A stretch of DNA of 64,000 nucleotides from Dipylidium caninum (lineage: Eukaryota > Platyhelminthes > Cestoda > Cyclophyllidea > Dipylidiidae): positions 248,001-312,000 of the forward strand of contig QEYB01001019.1 of NCBI GenBank assembly GCA_017562135.1, written 5' to 3'. Under the pieces are notes generated by a model. The model was not told the origin of the DNA. It was given only the letters and a program-made list of their open reading frames with translations, and did no database searches. Of the stretch, positions 13,587 to 25,300 are shown one piece after another. Within the stretch, counting starts at the first letter, position 1. The number at the start of each line of letters is the position of its first letter. The position numbers and the translations under genes were made by a program.

Positions 13587-14387
13587 ATGTCAGTGTTGTT
13601 GCGTATCCAACTTTCCCGTCCTGACAGCTCGGTGCCCTGGGGTTTCCGCTTGGAAGGCGGTTTGGATCTGGGACACGCTCTCAACATTCAGAAGGTCACT
13701 CCAGGAAGTGTTGCTGAGGCCTGCGGTGTCAAACCTGGCGATATCATTGTACGCATCAACTCCGCGGACACGCGATTTATGAAACACGAGGATGCAAAGA
13801 TGGAGATTGTTCGCTCGAGCAATGCCTTCGAGATGATAGTGGAAAGAAAGGAGGGTGGAGATACAATGACTACCGGTGTTCCGTTGCCCCTTGAAAAAGT
13901 CTCCGTCGCATCCACCGTGAAAATCCCCCCGACTAACACTAACGGGGGGAGCGTGATGATGTGCCATGTGCCGAAAGGCGGCGAAGCCATGGTCTCCCAG
14001 GGGCCCAATGGCAGAGTTCAACGTCTCTCTCACTCCTCTTACAACTCTCCCATGGCTTTGTACTCAAAAAGCAACGTTAACACCTCCTTCCGAAGCACCG
14101 TTGCCTCGGCGGGCGCGGAGCTCTCAAACGTCCGACCGGAGCCTCAAGTATTTGGTGGAAGCATGCGGTGTGGCGCGTGTCAGGACCTCATCACCGGAGG
14201 ACAGTTTGTGAGGGTTCAGGGTCGAATCCCCATGCATCCTGCTTGTCTCAAGTGTTGCAAATGCGGCATCGGTCTGAGGAATGTGGGCTACTTCTACATC
14301 AACAACATGCTGTACTGCGAGACACACGCTAAACAAGTGGCCAGGCCCTCCGACTCGAATCTAAAGCCTGTAGTGATTTACAAATAA
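13587..14387 (+). CDS. PDZ and LIM domain protein, ALP/Zasp-like (copy B)
   Basis: Single-exon frame of 266 residues, paralogous to the gene at 6671-7528. Residues about 4-87 form a PDZ domain sharing DSSVPWGFRLEGG with copy A. The Zasp-like motif (SYNSPMALYS) is at about 151-172 and a complete LIM finger at 195-247 uses the same cysteine/histidine spacing and shares LRNVGYFYIN. The linker between PDZ and ZM differs most between the copies, so this is not a recent duplication. The start codon follows a purine-rich context (cggaagATG). The protein ends in PVVIYK, matching AGVMYK in copy A. The probable role is an actin/alpha-actinin scaffold in muscle or adhesion structures. An upstream non-coding exon is possible but not seen. 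Confidence 0.92.
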   Translation: MSVLLRIQLSRPDSSVPWGFRLEGGLDLGHALNIQKVTPGSVAEACGVKPGDIIVRINSADTRFMKHEDAKMEIVRSSNAFEMIVERKEGGDTMTTGVPLPLEKVSVASTVKIPPTNTNGGSVMMCHVPKGGEAMVSQGPNGRVQRLSHSSYNSPMALYSKSNVNTSFRSTVASAGAELSNVRPEPQVFGGSMRCGACQDLITGGQFVRVQGRIPMHPACLKCCKCGIGLRNVGYFYINNMLYCETHAKQVARPSDSNLKPVVIYK

Positions 14388-17300
14388 CCCTCATCCTCCT
14401 GCCTCCTTCCTCTTCCACCCTCATCTTCCCTTCATCTGATACTTTGCCTGCCCACCCGAGTGTATCACAGTCCCGGTCTATCTTTGTCAATTCGGTGTAT
14501 TTACCAGCAGATTTATGGGTGCATAGAACTGAGACGAAATCACTCCGGAGTTGTGCATATAATTGGGGTTTCGGACAGACTCGAAATAAACCCTCCCTTG
14601 TCTACATTGCTGCAAAGTAGAGCTTGGCCGCGTAAGTCCAAACATTTGTCCAGTGGTTAATATTAAGTGAAAGTGCGGGGAGGACGAGGCGACGGAAGCC
14701 CACCACAAAGCTTAGATATCAGATAAAAATCATGTGCCTGTATTTCACACTCGTCCATCTCGGTCCACCGGAATGGCCCCCAGTAAACGTCCCTACCTGA
14801 CTGCAATAAATGTCTTTTGCCCACTTCAAGGCACACACACACATATGTGACACGGGTGTGCCTGACACACTGCCATTTCCACTGGCACATTCCAGGCAGG
14901 CAGATTTAGGGCGACAAGACTCGGGGAAATTCCTTTCAGCCATAAGCTTCTGTTTGGATTCCTTTTTTTATGACCTACAGTTTACCTGAGGTCATACGTC
15001 CATGGCGACTGCGAGTGAGGGCAACAAGGCAACTTGGGGAGGCACCTTCATCCTTGCGTAGCGTAGTTGAAAGACTTGGGCCGGAATTACAATGTCATTG
15101 AATAAATTTGATACTTGAGGGTAATTTTGGAAGTCTTTGTGGGCAATGTAACGCGAAAGCGGCTAAGAAGAACTTCTGACCATCAAACCACGAAACTCCG
15201 AAGTCAGGATGTTTAAAGTGCGCTGTTGATCCAAGTCCGCAGGCACGGAGTTTGAGCTGTGCAAGAAGATAATGCTTGTGGCTCACGGATTCCACAACAA
15301 TTGACTTAGCGGAGCGGAACAGAGGCCCTGACACAATTGTACTGAAAGAGCAGTCAAACTCAAAGTTGAAGCTTATAAAGGCTGCAGTCAGGCCAAAAGC
15401 CTTCGGCTATTGTCCGGTTGGCGAACACACTGCGGGAAATAGGCATCGGGGTAATGGTTTTTTTTGTGGTACTCAGTTCCATTTACCAGGCATTAGGGTT
15501 GTTCCTTCCCGCTGACGGTGAGGACAGCCTTCCGTGAACGAGATCAAGCCAGGCCAGTGGGGGACCAGTCCTGCCCTGAGTCGGGTCAGGGGCGTGCCGG
15601 AGGCCCCGGCCCCAGGTGACCCCAACACACACCGAGCTCTTCAGCTCCACTTCAATGGAACATCTATTTCACGAATATCAATTCAAGCTAGGCTTTTCGT
15701 TCGGTGAAGTGCCTGAATGCGGGTGGGGTCCGCTTGCATCATGGTATTACCCAGTCTGAAGAAAGGGAACCCCAAAAGTTTGCCTTGTCATACACGATTT
15801 TTTGCATCTGGATACGTGACAAGGTAAATAGGCATTAAATTTTCGACAGGGCCACTCCTTCCATCCCATTGGCTATCTCGGAGCCAACATGCTCGACAAA
15901 TATTTTGCTAAAACACTACGTTGATGCAAAAATTTGAAGGATTCGAAATGTCGCGTCAGGATGGTTTAGCCTTCAATCACTTTAATGTCGCCTTACTGCG
16001 GCAATAACAATAAATTTTAAGCTTCAAACCATGTCTTGCGTTCACAAAGTGCTTTATTTCGTTGCTAATATCAGAGGCACAGTGTCCAGTTCATGCGAAA
16101 CGTCTTGACAAAGTGGACGCCGCTGCGCCTATCACTGTTTCACGTGTAGCATTTGCCCATGTGTTCACCTTCAGCCCCGACACCGAGCCCATTGGTGATG
16201 CCCGACGGATGTACCGAACTTTGGCAAAATTTCATTGCAGAGAGAGCAATAAAGGCGAAAGAGGAGATGGGCTTTACGGCCAAATGATCTGTGATTCAGA
16301 TTGCGGTCCCCTCTATGTGCATTTCGAGGCCACCGATAAGCACGCTTTTTAAGAACTTTTCAGCCTTTCCACACAAAATCAACGTTAAAACACCCTTAAA
16401 TATTTCCCAGACGAAGTGACATCCACGCAGACATCCTGGAGGCACGTCTTCCTGTGAGGTGACACGTCTTCGAGTGATCCAAGGTAATCAAGCGAAGGAC
16501 GTAAAGTACATTGTGGAACGTTTGCTTCACACTCCAATGGATCATTGGCGATGGTGTATCATCTCTACCACAGCAAAAGGGTGGAAAGAATGGAAAGAAA
16601 TTCTCCCCCTTATTTGCAGTTCAGTGTACAAGCCTCCTATCCGGTAATTTCACGATTCTGCCACCTTAAACACTGATGTGTACAATTCCAAAACTATTTC
16701 AGAAGCATTCCAATAGCGCTCCTACCTCTGGCGGCCTGGATGCTGATCACGTCCTCCGTTCCGCAATGTGGGGGAGGAAAAAGCGCGCGCATCTGTGAAG
16801 TAAGTCCACGGAATTACTGTTAACGCGATTGTATGCGAAAATGAGGACGAGTCTGTGTAAACGCTTCCGCCCCTTCAAGTTCGCGATGTGAGAATTTTTT
16901 GAGCATTGACCAAGACATGCGTGGAGAAAAGAATTACTGTTGGGGAAGTTGTTCTACCAATACATTTGAGGTAGATTTCGATGGTGAAATATCGAGATAC
17001 CAATGGGAATGGGAAAGAAAGCATACCGGACGGTCGACAGTACGGTACGGCAGAAGGGCATACCAGGGCTACTTGTTAAGGCACAAGAAAAAACGTTGTT
17101 AATGGAGATTTTATGACAAAAGCTTAAGGCTATAAGGGCAGCACTCGGGGTAAACCGTTTGTTTCTTCCTCCTTACCAAATCCTAACGCAGTGTGTTCCC
17201 TAGCAACAGTAAAAATGGCGGAATATGATGCCATATGGTTTGCCGTTGTCGGGTTCTAAATGCCAGGAAAACTACTGAAGGAAATAAGTAGCATCCCGAT

Positions 17301-19226
17301 GCTAGAAAAACACTGCATTTGCATAACTGATAAAGGCTGTGCTTTTAGCGCCTCCCCTTTGAACATCCCAGAATCATATACAAAGTACTTAACTAGTTAA
17401 ATCAAGCTAAATGAGAAAGAGATATTCCCAGGATTTGTTATTGAGAGGAACTGTCACAGTCCCTCAAACCAGATCGACACTCTGGCTTTGACAGTCTCGA
17501 CGACAAGGGCGGAGATGGCAAATTTTTGAAGTATTTCAGCACATTTCTGTAAACAATATCGTCCCCCTCTTTCAGCTGGTTAGCGAGGTCAGATAACCCG
17601 GTGAAATAGCGGTCAAGGAGGAAAAGTGATATATGACTCCTTGTTACAATATTCCCTTTTTTCATCCTTGGTCCTCAATTTGTGCCCATAGGGATGCCGG
17701 GTGGGGAAAAAGGAGACAGGGAATACCACGCTCTACCACGGTTTCCCATAGTTTGCGTGGGAGATTCGTCCCCTCAACTAAACAAAACAAGTGCACATAT
17801 TCGTGAGGCCGACACTTATAGTTGGTGAAACATGCAAAGGCGATACTTAGTCCATAAAACAAAGCCTATCTACTGGGCAACTGAGATCTCCGAGACGTTT
17901 GATACAATAGACAAAGAGGAAATGTAGCAAGCCTAATCGGAAGTAGCGGACAGTGTTTCACGGAAAAGAGGATTTCTCCAGTAACGACTTCTCGAGGACC
18001 TGGTGAGGCTCCATTTCAGGCGTTTTGAAGCAAGGGCTAATTTTCGCTCCCCCATCGAGCCTGTCCAAGGCTAATGATCTCCTCCCCTCAGCGTCTTTTT
18101 TAGCAAATCCGTTAGTCGACTGACTTTGTACGCAATATCCGCAAAAGAGCTTCGTCCACCATATTACAAATATCCGAGGGGGAAAATGATGGACTCGAAG
18201 CCGCCACCTTGTAGAAAAAATACGGTACAGGCTATGCTTACTGAAATTTATCACCTCACGCCCACTTGGCGCCTAGAGTCTATGCATACGAAAATCAATC
18301 AGACCGCTTCCGTCCATGACCAGAAAGGCCTTCTTTGATAGCTTTGTGTCCGGGCAAAGATCCCGAGGATGTCCCGTATACACACGCTATTCATTTGTCT
18401 CAAGTTAAAGCACTTCCCGTCTGGGAAGTAGACGCTTTGCCTAAATCGAATCACATAAATAGCCTCAACTAGAACAGAATAAAATAAAAAAAAAACCGAG
18501 CAGAATATACGACTCAGAAGGTTGCGGTCCTACGGTAAACACTGCAAATTTACAAAAAGGTCGGAGACAAAACAAAAGTTAATGTCAGCTTTGATAATAT
18601 GGGTGTCTAAAATTCTACTAGGGAACGTAAAGAATGGTACATAGGCAATCCAGTGGAAGGAGTTATCCTGTTGACGCTGATCATCGGGCACTTACGTCAC
18701 AGTAGTCCCATGCCCCGACCACAAAGTGTTGATGTACTCGTAATCAGTAGTTCTCTACGTAGTAAAGATAGTCACTCCAGAACCAATGAGTCCATAATAC
18801 AGGTATTCTCGACAGTGAGGCCTTTCAACTTGAATTTGCTTCACTGAGAAAATCGAGCTATTAGTCATACAGAGCATTGAGGACATAAAGCAGTGGATTC
18901 TGCTTTGTACCATTGTGTCCAAGTCTATACTACATGACAGTTCGCGTCCACGATATCACCTGAGATGGTAACTGCGGAAGTACAGACGGCGCTAACTACT
19001 TTGTTAGCCCATCCTACATGTCACAGTTCAGGCGTTTCATGTAAGGCCTAAGCTTTACGAGAATACAAATTGACCTCAATACACTTTACACACAATACAA
19101 CACCGCCAAAAGGCATTAGCATAGTGAAAAAATATATCATTTAGTTGTAAAGGTAAAAGTGAGGAAAGGCAGGCGGGAGGATCGGAGGGTGAGGTGAGCT
19201 AAGAGGGGAAGTAATGACGCGAGCAT
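14388..19226. other. No gene recognised
   Basis: Apart from the probable 3' untranslated region of PDZ-LIM copy B, only short frames occur (for example 16062-16352 plus and 17438-17665 minus), without recognisable domains. Base composition becomes more AT-rich toward 19 kb. The UBE3C-like gene ends just to the right. Confidence 0.5.
14585..14590 (+). terminator. Polyadenylation signal AATAAA of PDZ-LIM copy B
   Basis: Canonical hexamer about 200 bases after the stop codon at 14387, after a pyrimidine-rich 3' untranslated stretch. Assignment is by position only. Confidence 0.45.
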
Positions 19227-19394
19227 CTAACTGTACTCAAACCCAGCATTGCACTGGATCACGTAAAGGAACTTTCCCTTTAGTTCATCCTCTGTCTGAT
19301 AGGTGGGCAGTTTCAGGAGGTTCATGCACGTGCTGGCCGTCGGGTAGTGGCTGGTATCCGAGATAAGTTGGATGGTAAAGGGTGGATGTAGAAA
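19227..19394 (-). CDS. UBE3C: UBE3C-like exon 15 (catalytic cysteine, stop)
   Basis: Acceptor cgtttattacag. It contains PTASTCMNLLKLP, whose cysteine is the ubiquitin-thioester residue, and ends CNAGFEYS then TAG at 19227. The length and C terminus match the family, so the enzyme appears complete at this end. Confidence 0.93.
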   Translation of the reverse strand, partial: FLHPPFTIQLISDTSHYPTASTCMNLLKLPTYQTEDELKGKFLYVIQCNAGFEYS

Positions 19395-22300
19395 CTGTAA
19401 TAAACGAGAGGAAAAGTCAACCAACATTACAGAGGAGGATTAGCATTTATGGAACTACCCTAGTGACACGTCGTGCATACGTCAAAGTAAGACTCAACTT
19501 ATGGCCCTAAATGGCAAAAGGATGAAAAAAACACTTTAATAAAAAAGAGAACTTAATTTTCTGCAATTAATTTAGCTTAGAAAAAAGATGAAGCCCCGAT
19601 TTCCATTAGGTTGTTAGAACTAGATACTGGAAGTTATCAGTGGAAAATGATTGAATCTACCCCTATTTTCGCGATTAGCCCCAACTTAACTATTAAATAA
19701 TATTTTGAAAAAATTGTTTGGTAAAAGACTGCCATCTTCCCTCGTTTCTTTCTGTCAAATATTACAAATAAAAAGACTAGTTCGTAGACATGATAGTACG
19801 ATTCGACGCGTTACAACAGTCGCAAGTTGGGGTAGAGACGGCATGACAGCGCTCGAAAGAAAGTGATTGACATGCCAAGTGCGCTAAGAGACCGTCGGAC
19901 AGCCTCGAGCAATAATAACAAGTGGACAGGAAATGTAAAAGCGACACAAGAGCCGTATATCCCTACTTCCCATCGAATGAGATCCAGTAAAATGCTCCAT
20001 GAACCTCTCACAGGTGGGGGTACAGCCCGCAACGTGGATCGGTAGTCCCGAACCTGGTTAGACCTCTTGAAATAACGTCGAGTCGACACGAGTCTTATTG
20101 GAATGTCAACCTCCTCGCCTGTCCTTTTTTTGTTAGCAGCCATACTATATTCCACTTTAAATTCTAGGACAGCAGGAAGATTGTCAAAATGACGTGGAGT
20201 GCAGTGCAGCATGTTAAAACGCGTTGGCGGAGAAAAAAGCCCATTAACCGTTGACATTCACAAGAACATGAATATCCACGAAGCGCGCGGATGTTTAAGC
20301 GTTATTACCAAAAGATATAAGGCGCAGTTTAATAAAGGGACAATAGACCACGCAGCAACGAACGGTTGTATGGTTTTAAAGATATAACTAGCCGTAAGAG
20401 TTCTTCGGCTAAAGAATAGTTGCCACTTTTATCTGCATCGCATTACCGTGTCGACAGACCAACAAGCAGATTGCGCTGCGACAAATTTACGGAAGAAGAT
20501 CCAACCATGGAAACAACAAATACAACATAAATGCTTACAAGTAGCGACAATTTAACAATACAACTTTACACTTTATGCACCTGAATGGTCAGTTGTACCG
20601 CATGAAAGGTACCTAACAACAAGTAAAAATAGACACGTGATAGCGGCAGCTATCACGACAGTAAAAAGCCAAACTGTGGCTAAATGTTTGAGATTGAGGG
20701 GAAGTAAAAGATAGGAAAGTTGTAAAGGGGGAGCGAAAGACTAACCCCGAATCCGAACATCGGTGGTCGCGATGATGCAGTCACAAAACGAATTAGATTG
20801 CGTTTCTGGTCCTCCCCCAAATCCCGCACAAACGCCCAGAACAGGGTTATTGTCTTCAAATTTTGTTCGTTTCTCATGTCTGAAAAGGTGCGTGAAAGCT
20901 TGGAAGTAGGCGAAAATCCCATAGATTAGCAGAAGAATTATTCGGACAGAGAGGATTTTGGGGGGAGAAAGTTAGGAGAAAGGAAAGTAGGTCAAAGTGA
21001 AATTAAGTGCCACAAAAAGGAAGTTTGAGTCATGGTATTTGATAAGAAAATGACAACAAACGACGGTAGTCTGCGAATGTCAAGAAGTTCGACAGTGCAG
21101 AACTTTAAAAAAAAACTATTTTGGATTGGTATGGGGCCCTAAGATCCCCTTATGTCAAGCGGATAACAAAAATCGAAGAGCCTTAACACGGGGACTATGA
21201 AAGTGTTAAATAAAGCACCTTTAGAAACAGTTGGCTTAACTACATCGGGATACGGATAAAGCTGTGAAAATTTCAGACTTCCACTCAGACTAAATGCAGC
21301 CATCGGCAAAAAAGGGATTATAGAATTGGCCAAAATGTCTGCGAAAGAACGGTAAGAATTAAATGGAACATGAAAATATAGGCATGGCATTGGAGGACAA
21401 GTGAAGGGTTTGATGCACCTAAGTGGGTTGTTCTAGCTCATTAAAACTGCACTTAAAAAAAACACTATGCAAAAAAGAGGCCTGTGATTTGAAAGGATTT
21501 GAGTCAATTTCTAGCACTGACAACCGAGAGGTCGGTTGAAAGGTGAGGCAGTAAATAGGGCGATGCCACGCAATTGATGTCATGCTCCAGGCGCTCAAGA
21601 AGAAGGCTACACAAACTTAGTAATATGTAGTTGCCAGTACAAATAAAGTACCAAACATTACTTTTTTGCATTTATGTTGACTTAGAGATAGGATCAAGGT
21701 TAACTAGTAATTACTCTAGGTCAAGATTCAAAATTACTGGGAGCTGTGTGGAGGAGAGAGAGGCGGGGAGGGGGGGCAGGTAACGGCAAGAATACCTCCA
21801 ATGAACTGAGTATTCTGAATCCAATCATCCACATCGATGTCCGAGTGTGTTCCCGAGATGACGATCTGCAACTCCTCAGCGTCGAAGAGTTGCAACCACT
21901 TGAGGTCTATCACTTTGGCCATGCCGGAGATAAAGGCCAACGACTGACGAAGTATCTACCAAACGCAAATCCTCGGTTAGTGTGTATCTCATTCTACACG
22001 CGCTCCACTATCATCCTACTGTCGAGGCACCCAAACGCATCTGTATGCCGGTAGTAGTAAAATCTACCTCCTTTCTGTTCCATGTCACATTAAATAGGAG
22101 AGAAAAAACCCAACGGGTAGGCAGGCCCAATTTATAGCCGTACGAAATATCAGAGGAGCTCGGTGATGACTGAAGAGTAATTAAAACGACGTCCGACAAG
22201 CTCTCAAATCGACTCGCACACTGTGACCAATACTGGAGTGAGATCTGAATACGATGTATTTTAAGCTGTCAGTCTGTGGCATATTACAAGAATAATGACA

Positions 22301-25300
22301 ACAACTAAGCTTCTAAGAGAATGTTACTATTACACCGGTGGACGGTCAAAGGTTAGATGAGTCCAAATTTGACACTAAGAGATGGAAATGATGCAGATAC
22401 AGGCTCAAGGCCTTCAACTAGCTCACGTCCCTATTTGTCTGATTCCAGTACGGAGTGTAGTCTTCGCACACTACCCTTTTAGAAGACATTCAAAATTATA
22501 GGTCAGCAAGAGGAATGTCTACTGAATTTACGTTTTTTTTCTCGCTCAAATAATTTTGCAAAGAGATCTAAAGTACATTAATTTGCCTCAGCAATACGTC
22601 ATAATTTGAGTGAGAGGCGGAAGATGGCTGCCTTTCACCTCATAACCATATTGGAGCTGCAGTAATGGACAAATTCAAAAAGTGTGAAGTGCCAATCACT
22701 GGTGATTGGAACAAACGGTCAACTGGGAAGGGGTAGGGGGCGCGGGGACACGAACAGGGGTTGCTGGTGATGGGATAAAAGGCACCAGGCGGATGAGGGC
22801 GGGAGGTGTCACGTGAGGGAAGGGTGACAGAAATATTAACTACACATCAGAAGGAGAATGGAAAAGAGGAAAACTGAAAAACACTTAAATATTTTAATAG
22901 TGCAAAGGTGGAAGTCTATAAAGGGATTAAGAGCTACGACGACTGATGCAGTAAAAGTATTTTAATGGAAAACAATATTCACAAATTCTAGACTGAATGT
23001 AGAGATAGCGATAAAACTGGCGGGAGGAGGGAATTGGGACACAGTAAGAGACACGGTTGAAAGGTAAAACGTGTCAAATTCAGTGCGTGTAGGCAATATG
23101 GAAGGCATCCAAGGAATAGTGAGATGGAGAAAATAAACATTTTGGCTTGCCGTGATCTTTGACAGGAATACAATTATCTGATAACCAGTAAAACAGAAAA
23201 AGCCTTTGCAACTAATTAGGACAAATGCACTTCCAGTGCACCTTATAGGATGGAATCGTAAACTCTTCAATGTCTCGTATGTCACTGAGACCGGGAGGGG
23301 GGGAGGAGTTTGCTTACAAAACAGGCCAAATAAACGCATTTTAAGCATATTTCCAGGGAGTAGGTGGATTTCGGAATTTCAAAAGAGAGTTAATACTTTC
23401 AGAGCAGCCGGGAATGACTACAGACGCGGTAGGCAACATGCAAAAGTGCGGAATCGGGACACGTCTGTGGTGATCTATGATATTAAAAGGAGTTAATAAA
23501 ACGCTATTGGGTGGCTGCCCTACAAGACTGAAGTATGAAACGAAAGGCATTAATGCGACCGGAATAAAATTACTAGTAACCCTGTGTTTAGAGCCTCGTC
23601 CCTCTCCAATCAATTTGTCCCCCTAATTTATACACCGCAACTACGGTGTCCGATTCGACCGTTCGACAGCCGCCACAAAAGATACCCACTATGCTAAAGG
23701 AGACTCAAAGGTGATCTTCGTAGTCTAAAGTTGCGTATCCAGAATTACGCACAGATGATTTTATCAAACACTGGGACATATACATTTTTTTATAAATATA
23801 AGAAGTGCTATACTTACAGCAACTCATGACAGTGAGTTACACAGACTTGAGGAATAATGCAGGCGCTGCGGTACATCTTTATCTACGCCTTGAAATGGTA
23901 ATAAGAGAATAGACAAGAATGTGTTCCAAGTTTACCTGTTTATTGAGCTTATAATTGGCCACCAGATTTATGTATTCGACCCGTAAGCTGTTGGTCACGG
24001 GTATGGAGGCGCCCCCGGGCTTTAACTCGACAACCGTGTTCCTGCCGTAGATATGCTGAACAATGGTGAAATCTAGCTCTAAATCGCGCACATCACCGTC
24101 GTAAGTCTTCAGGCGACACAATTGCCTAGAAGTGTTAAAAATAAGACGTCCTTATGTTCAGCTTAATGGGTGCATCAAGCAGGAAAAATAAATAAAAGGG
24201 TGCAGGGAATATCGAAAAGTATTGTTTATATAAAGTTTTCAGCAGAGGACAAGATGGAAGGAGATTCACAAAGTGCCGTTTAGTTTGACATCGAATCGCA
24301 TAATACAATGTAGAGTGTGAATCAAAATGTCATTCAAATCTTGAAAGGAGGACTCGTTGCTCTACTAATTCAACCGCTACAATTGAAATGATGGGGTAAT
24401 TCACCTTCGTGGAAGACAACTTTTCATCATCAAAAATAGGTCAAGAATTAATGTAACATCCCTGGTTATGGGCGAAAATACTCCGAAGTAAACTGAGGGC
24501 TTCAGATAATTAAATCATAAAGTTGGCTATCGCATAACCGGACTAGATTTTAAATTGCTTGCGCCTGACCTTTGCCATTAGAAGGGTTTTCAAACTCCAA
24601 AACAAATCCTTATTGAAAGATTACTTTCCTAGAAGGCGCCAATCGCCCTTTAAATTGCATAAATCGTTGAGTTTTGTAACCAAGTTGAAAGGCAAACAGG
24701 ATTAACAAAAAAGTGCTCAAACCTATTCGATTACCTTATGTTTGTAGAGAAGCGCTGAAAGTCGTTATCAACGAAACGGTTAGTGAAGTTGAATAACTTG
24801 CCTGTAGAGTTCGCGGTCCAGTGAGCGCAGATGATTAAAGTCGACACTAAGACTCTTGTTGGGACTGACAATTTTGGCGAGGAAGAATGGGGCAAACTGG
24901 AGGTCCACCACCATGCCCTCATAAATAGCCTTGCCGAGGATGGCACCGAGGAAGGCGTAGTGCACTTCGTGATCCTCAATCAGGGCCGCGACGTCGGGAT
25001 TGGGATAGAGGGCGTGGTCGTCGTTGCAGAGGAAGAGGCCACGCGAGGGGTCAAATCCCTGACGAATCACCTCCAGCAGCATCTCTCGACACAGGCCGCC
25101 GCCGTCGATTCCCATTTCTACAACTCCCGCCTGGTTGTAGAAGGTCACCATGAAGCGTGGATGAAAGGAGGCCACTGGATTTGACGAAAATAAGTTATTT
25201 TGGGATGGAAGCTTCTGGTTTCCTTGTGCACTTGCGTAAAGCCAAAGTTACTGAAAATCCGGCCATTTTTATTAACTTTTTGAAAGTTTCTTGAGTTCTC

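Noticed and set aside
20637..20656. Short inverted repeat gtgatag...ctatcac
   Set aside because: Seven-base arms are expected by chance in 64 kb and nothing around it suggests a function.
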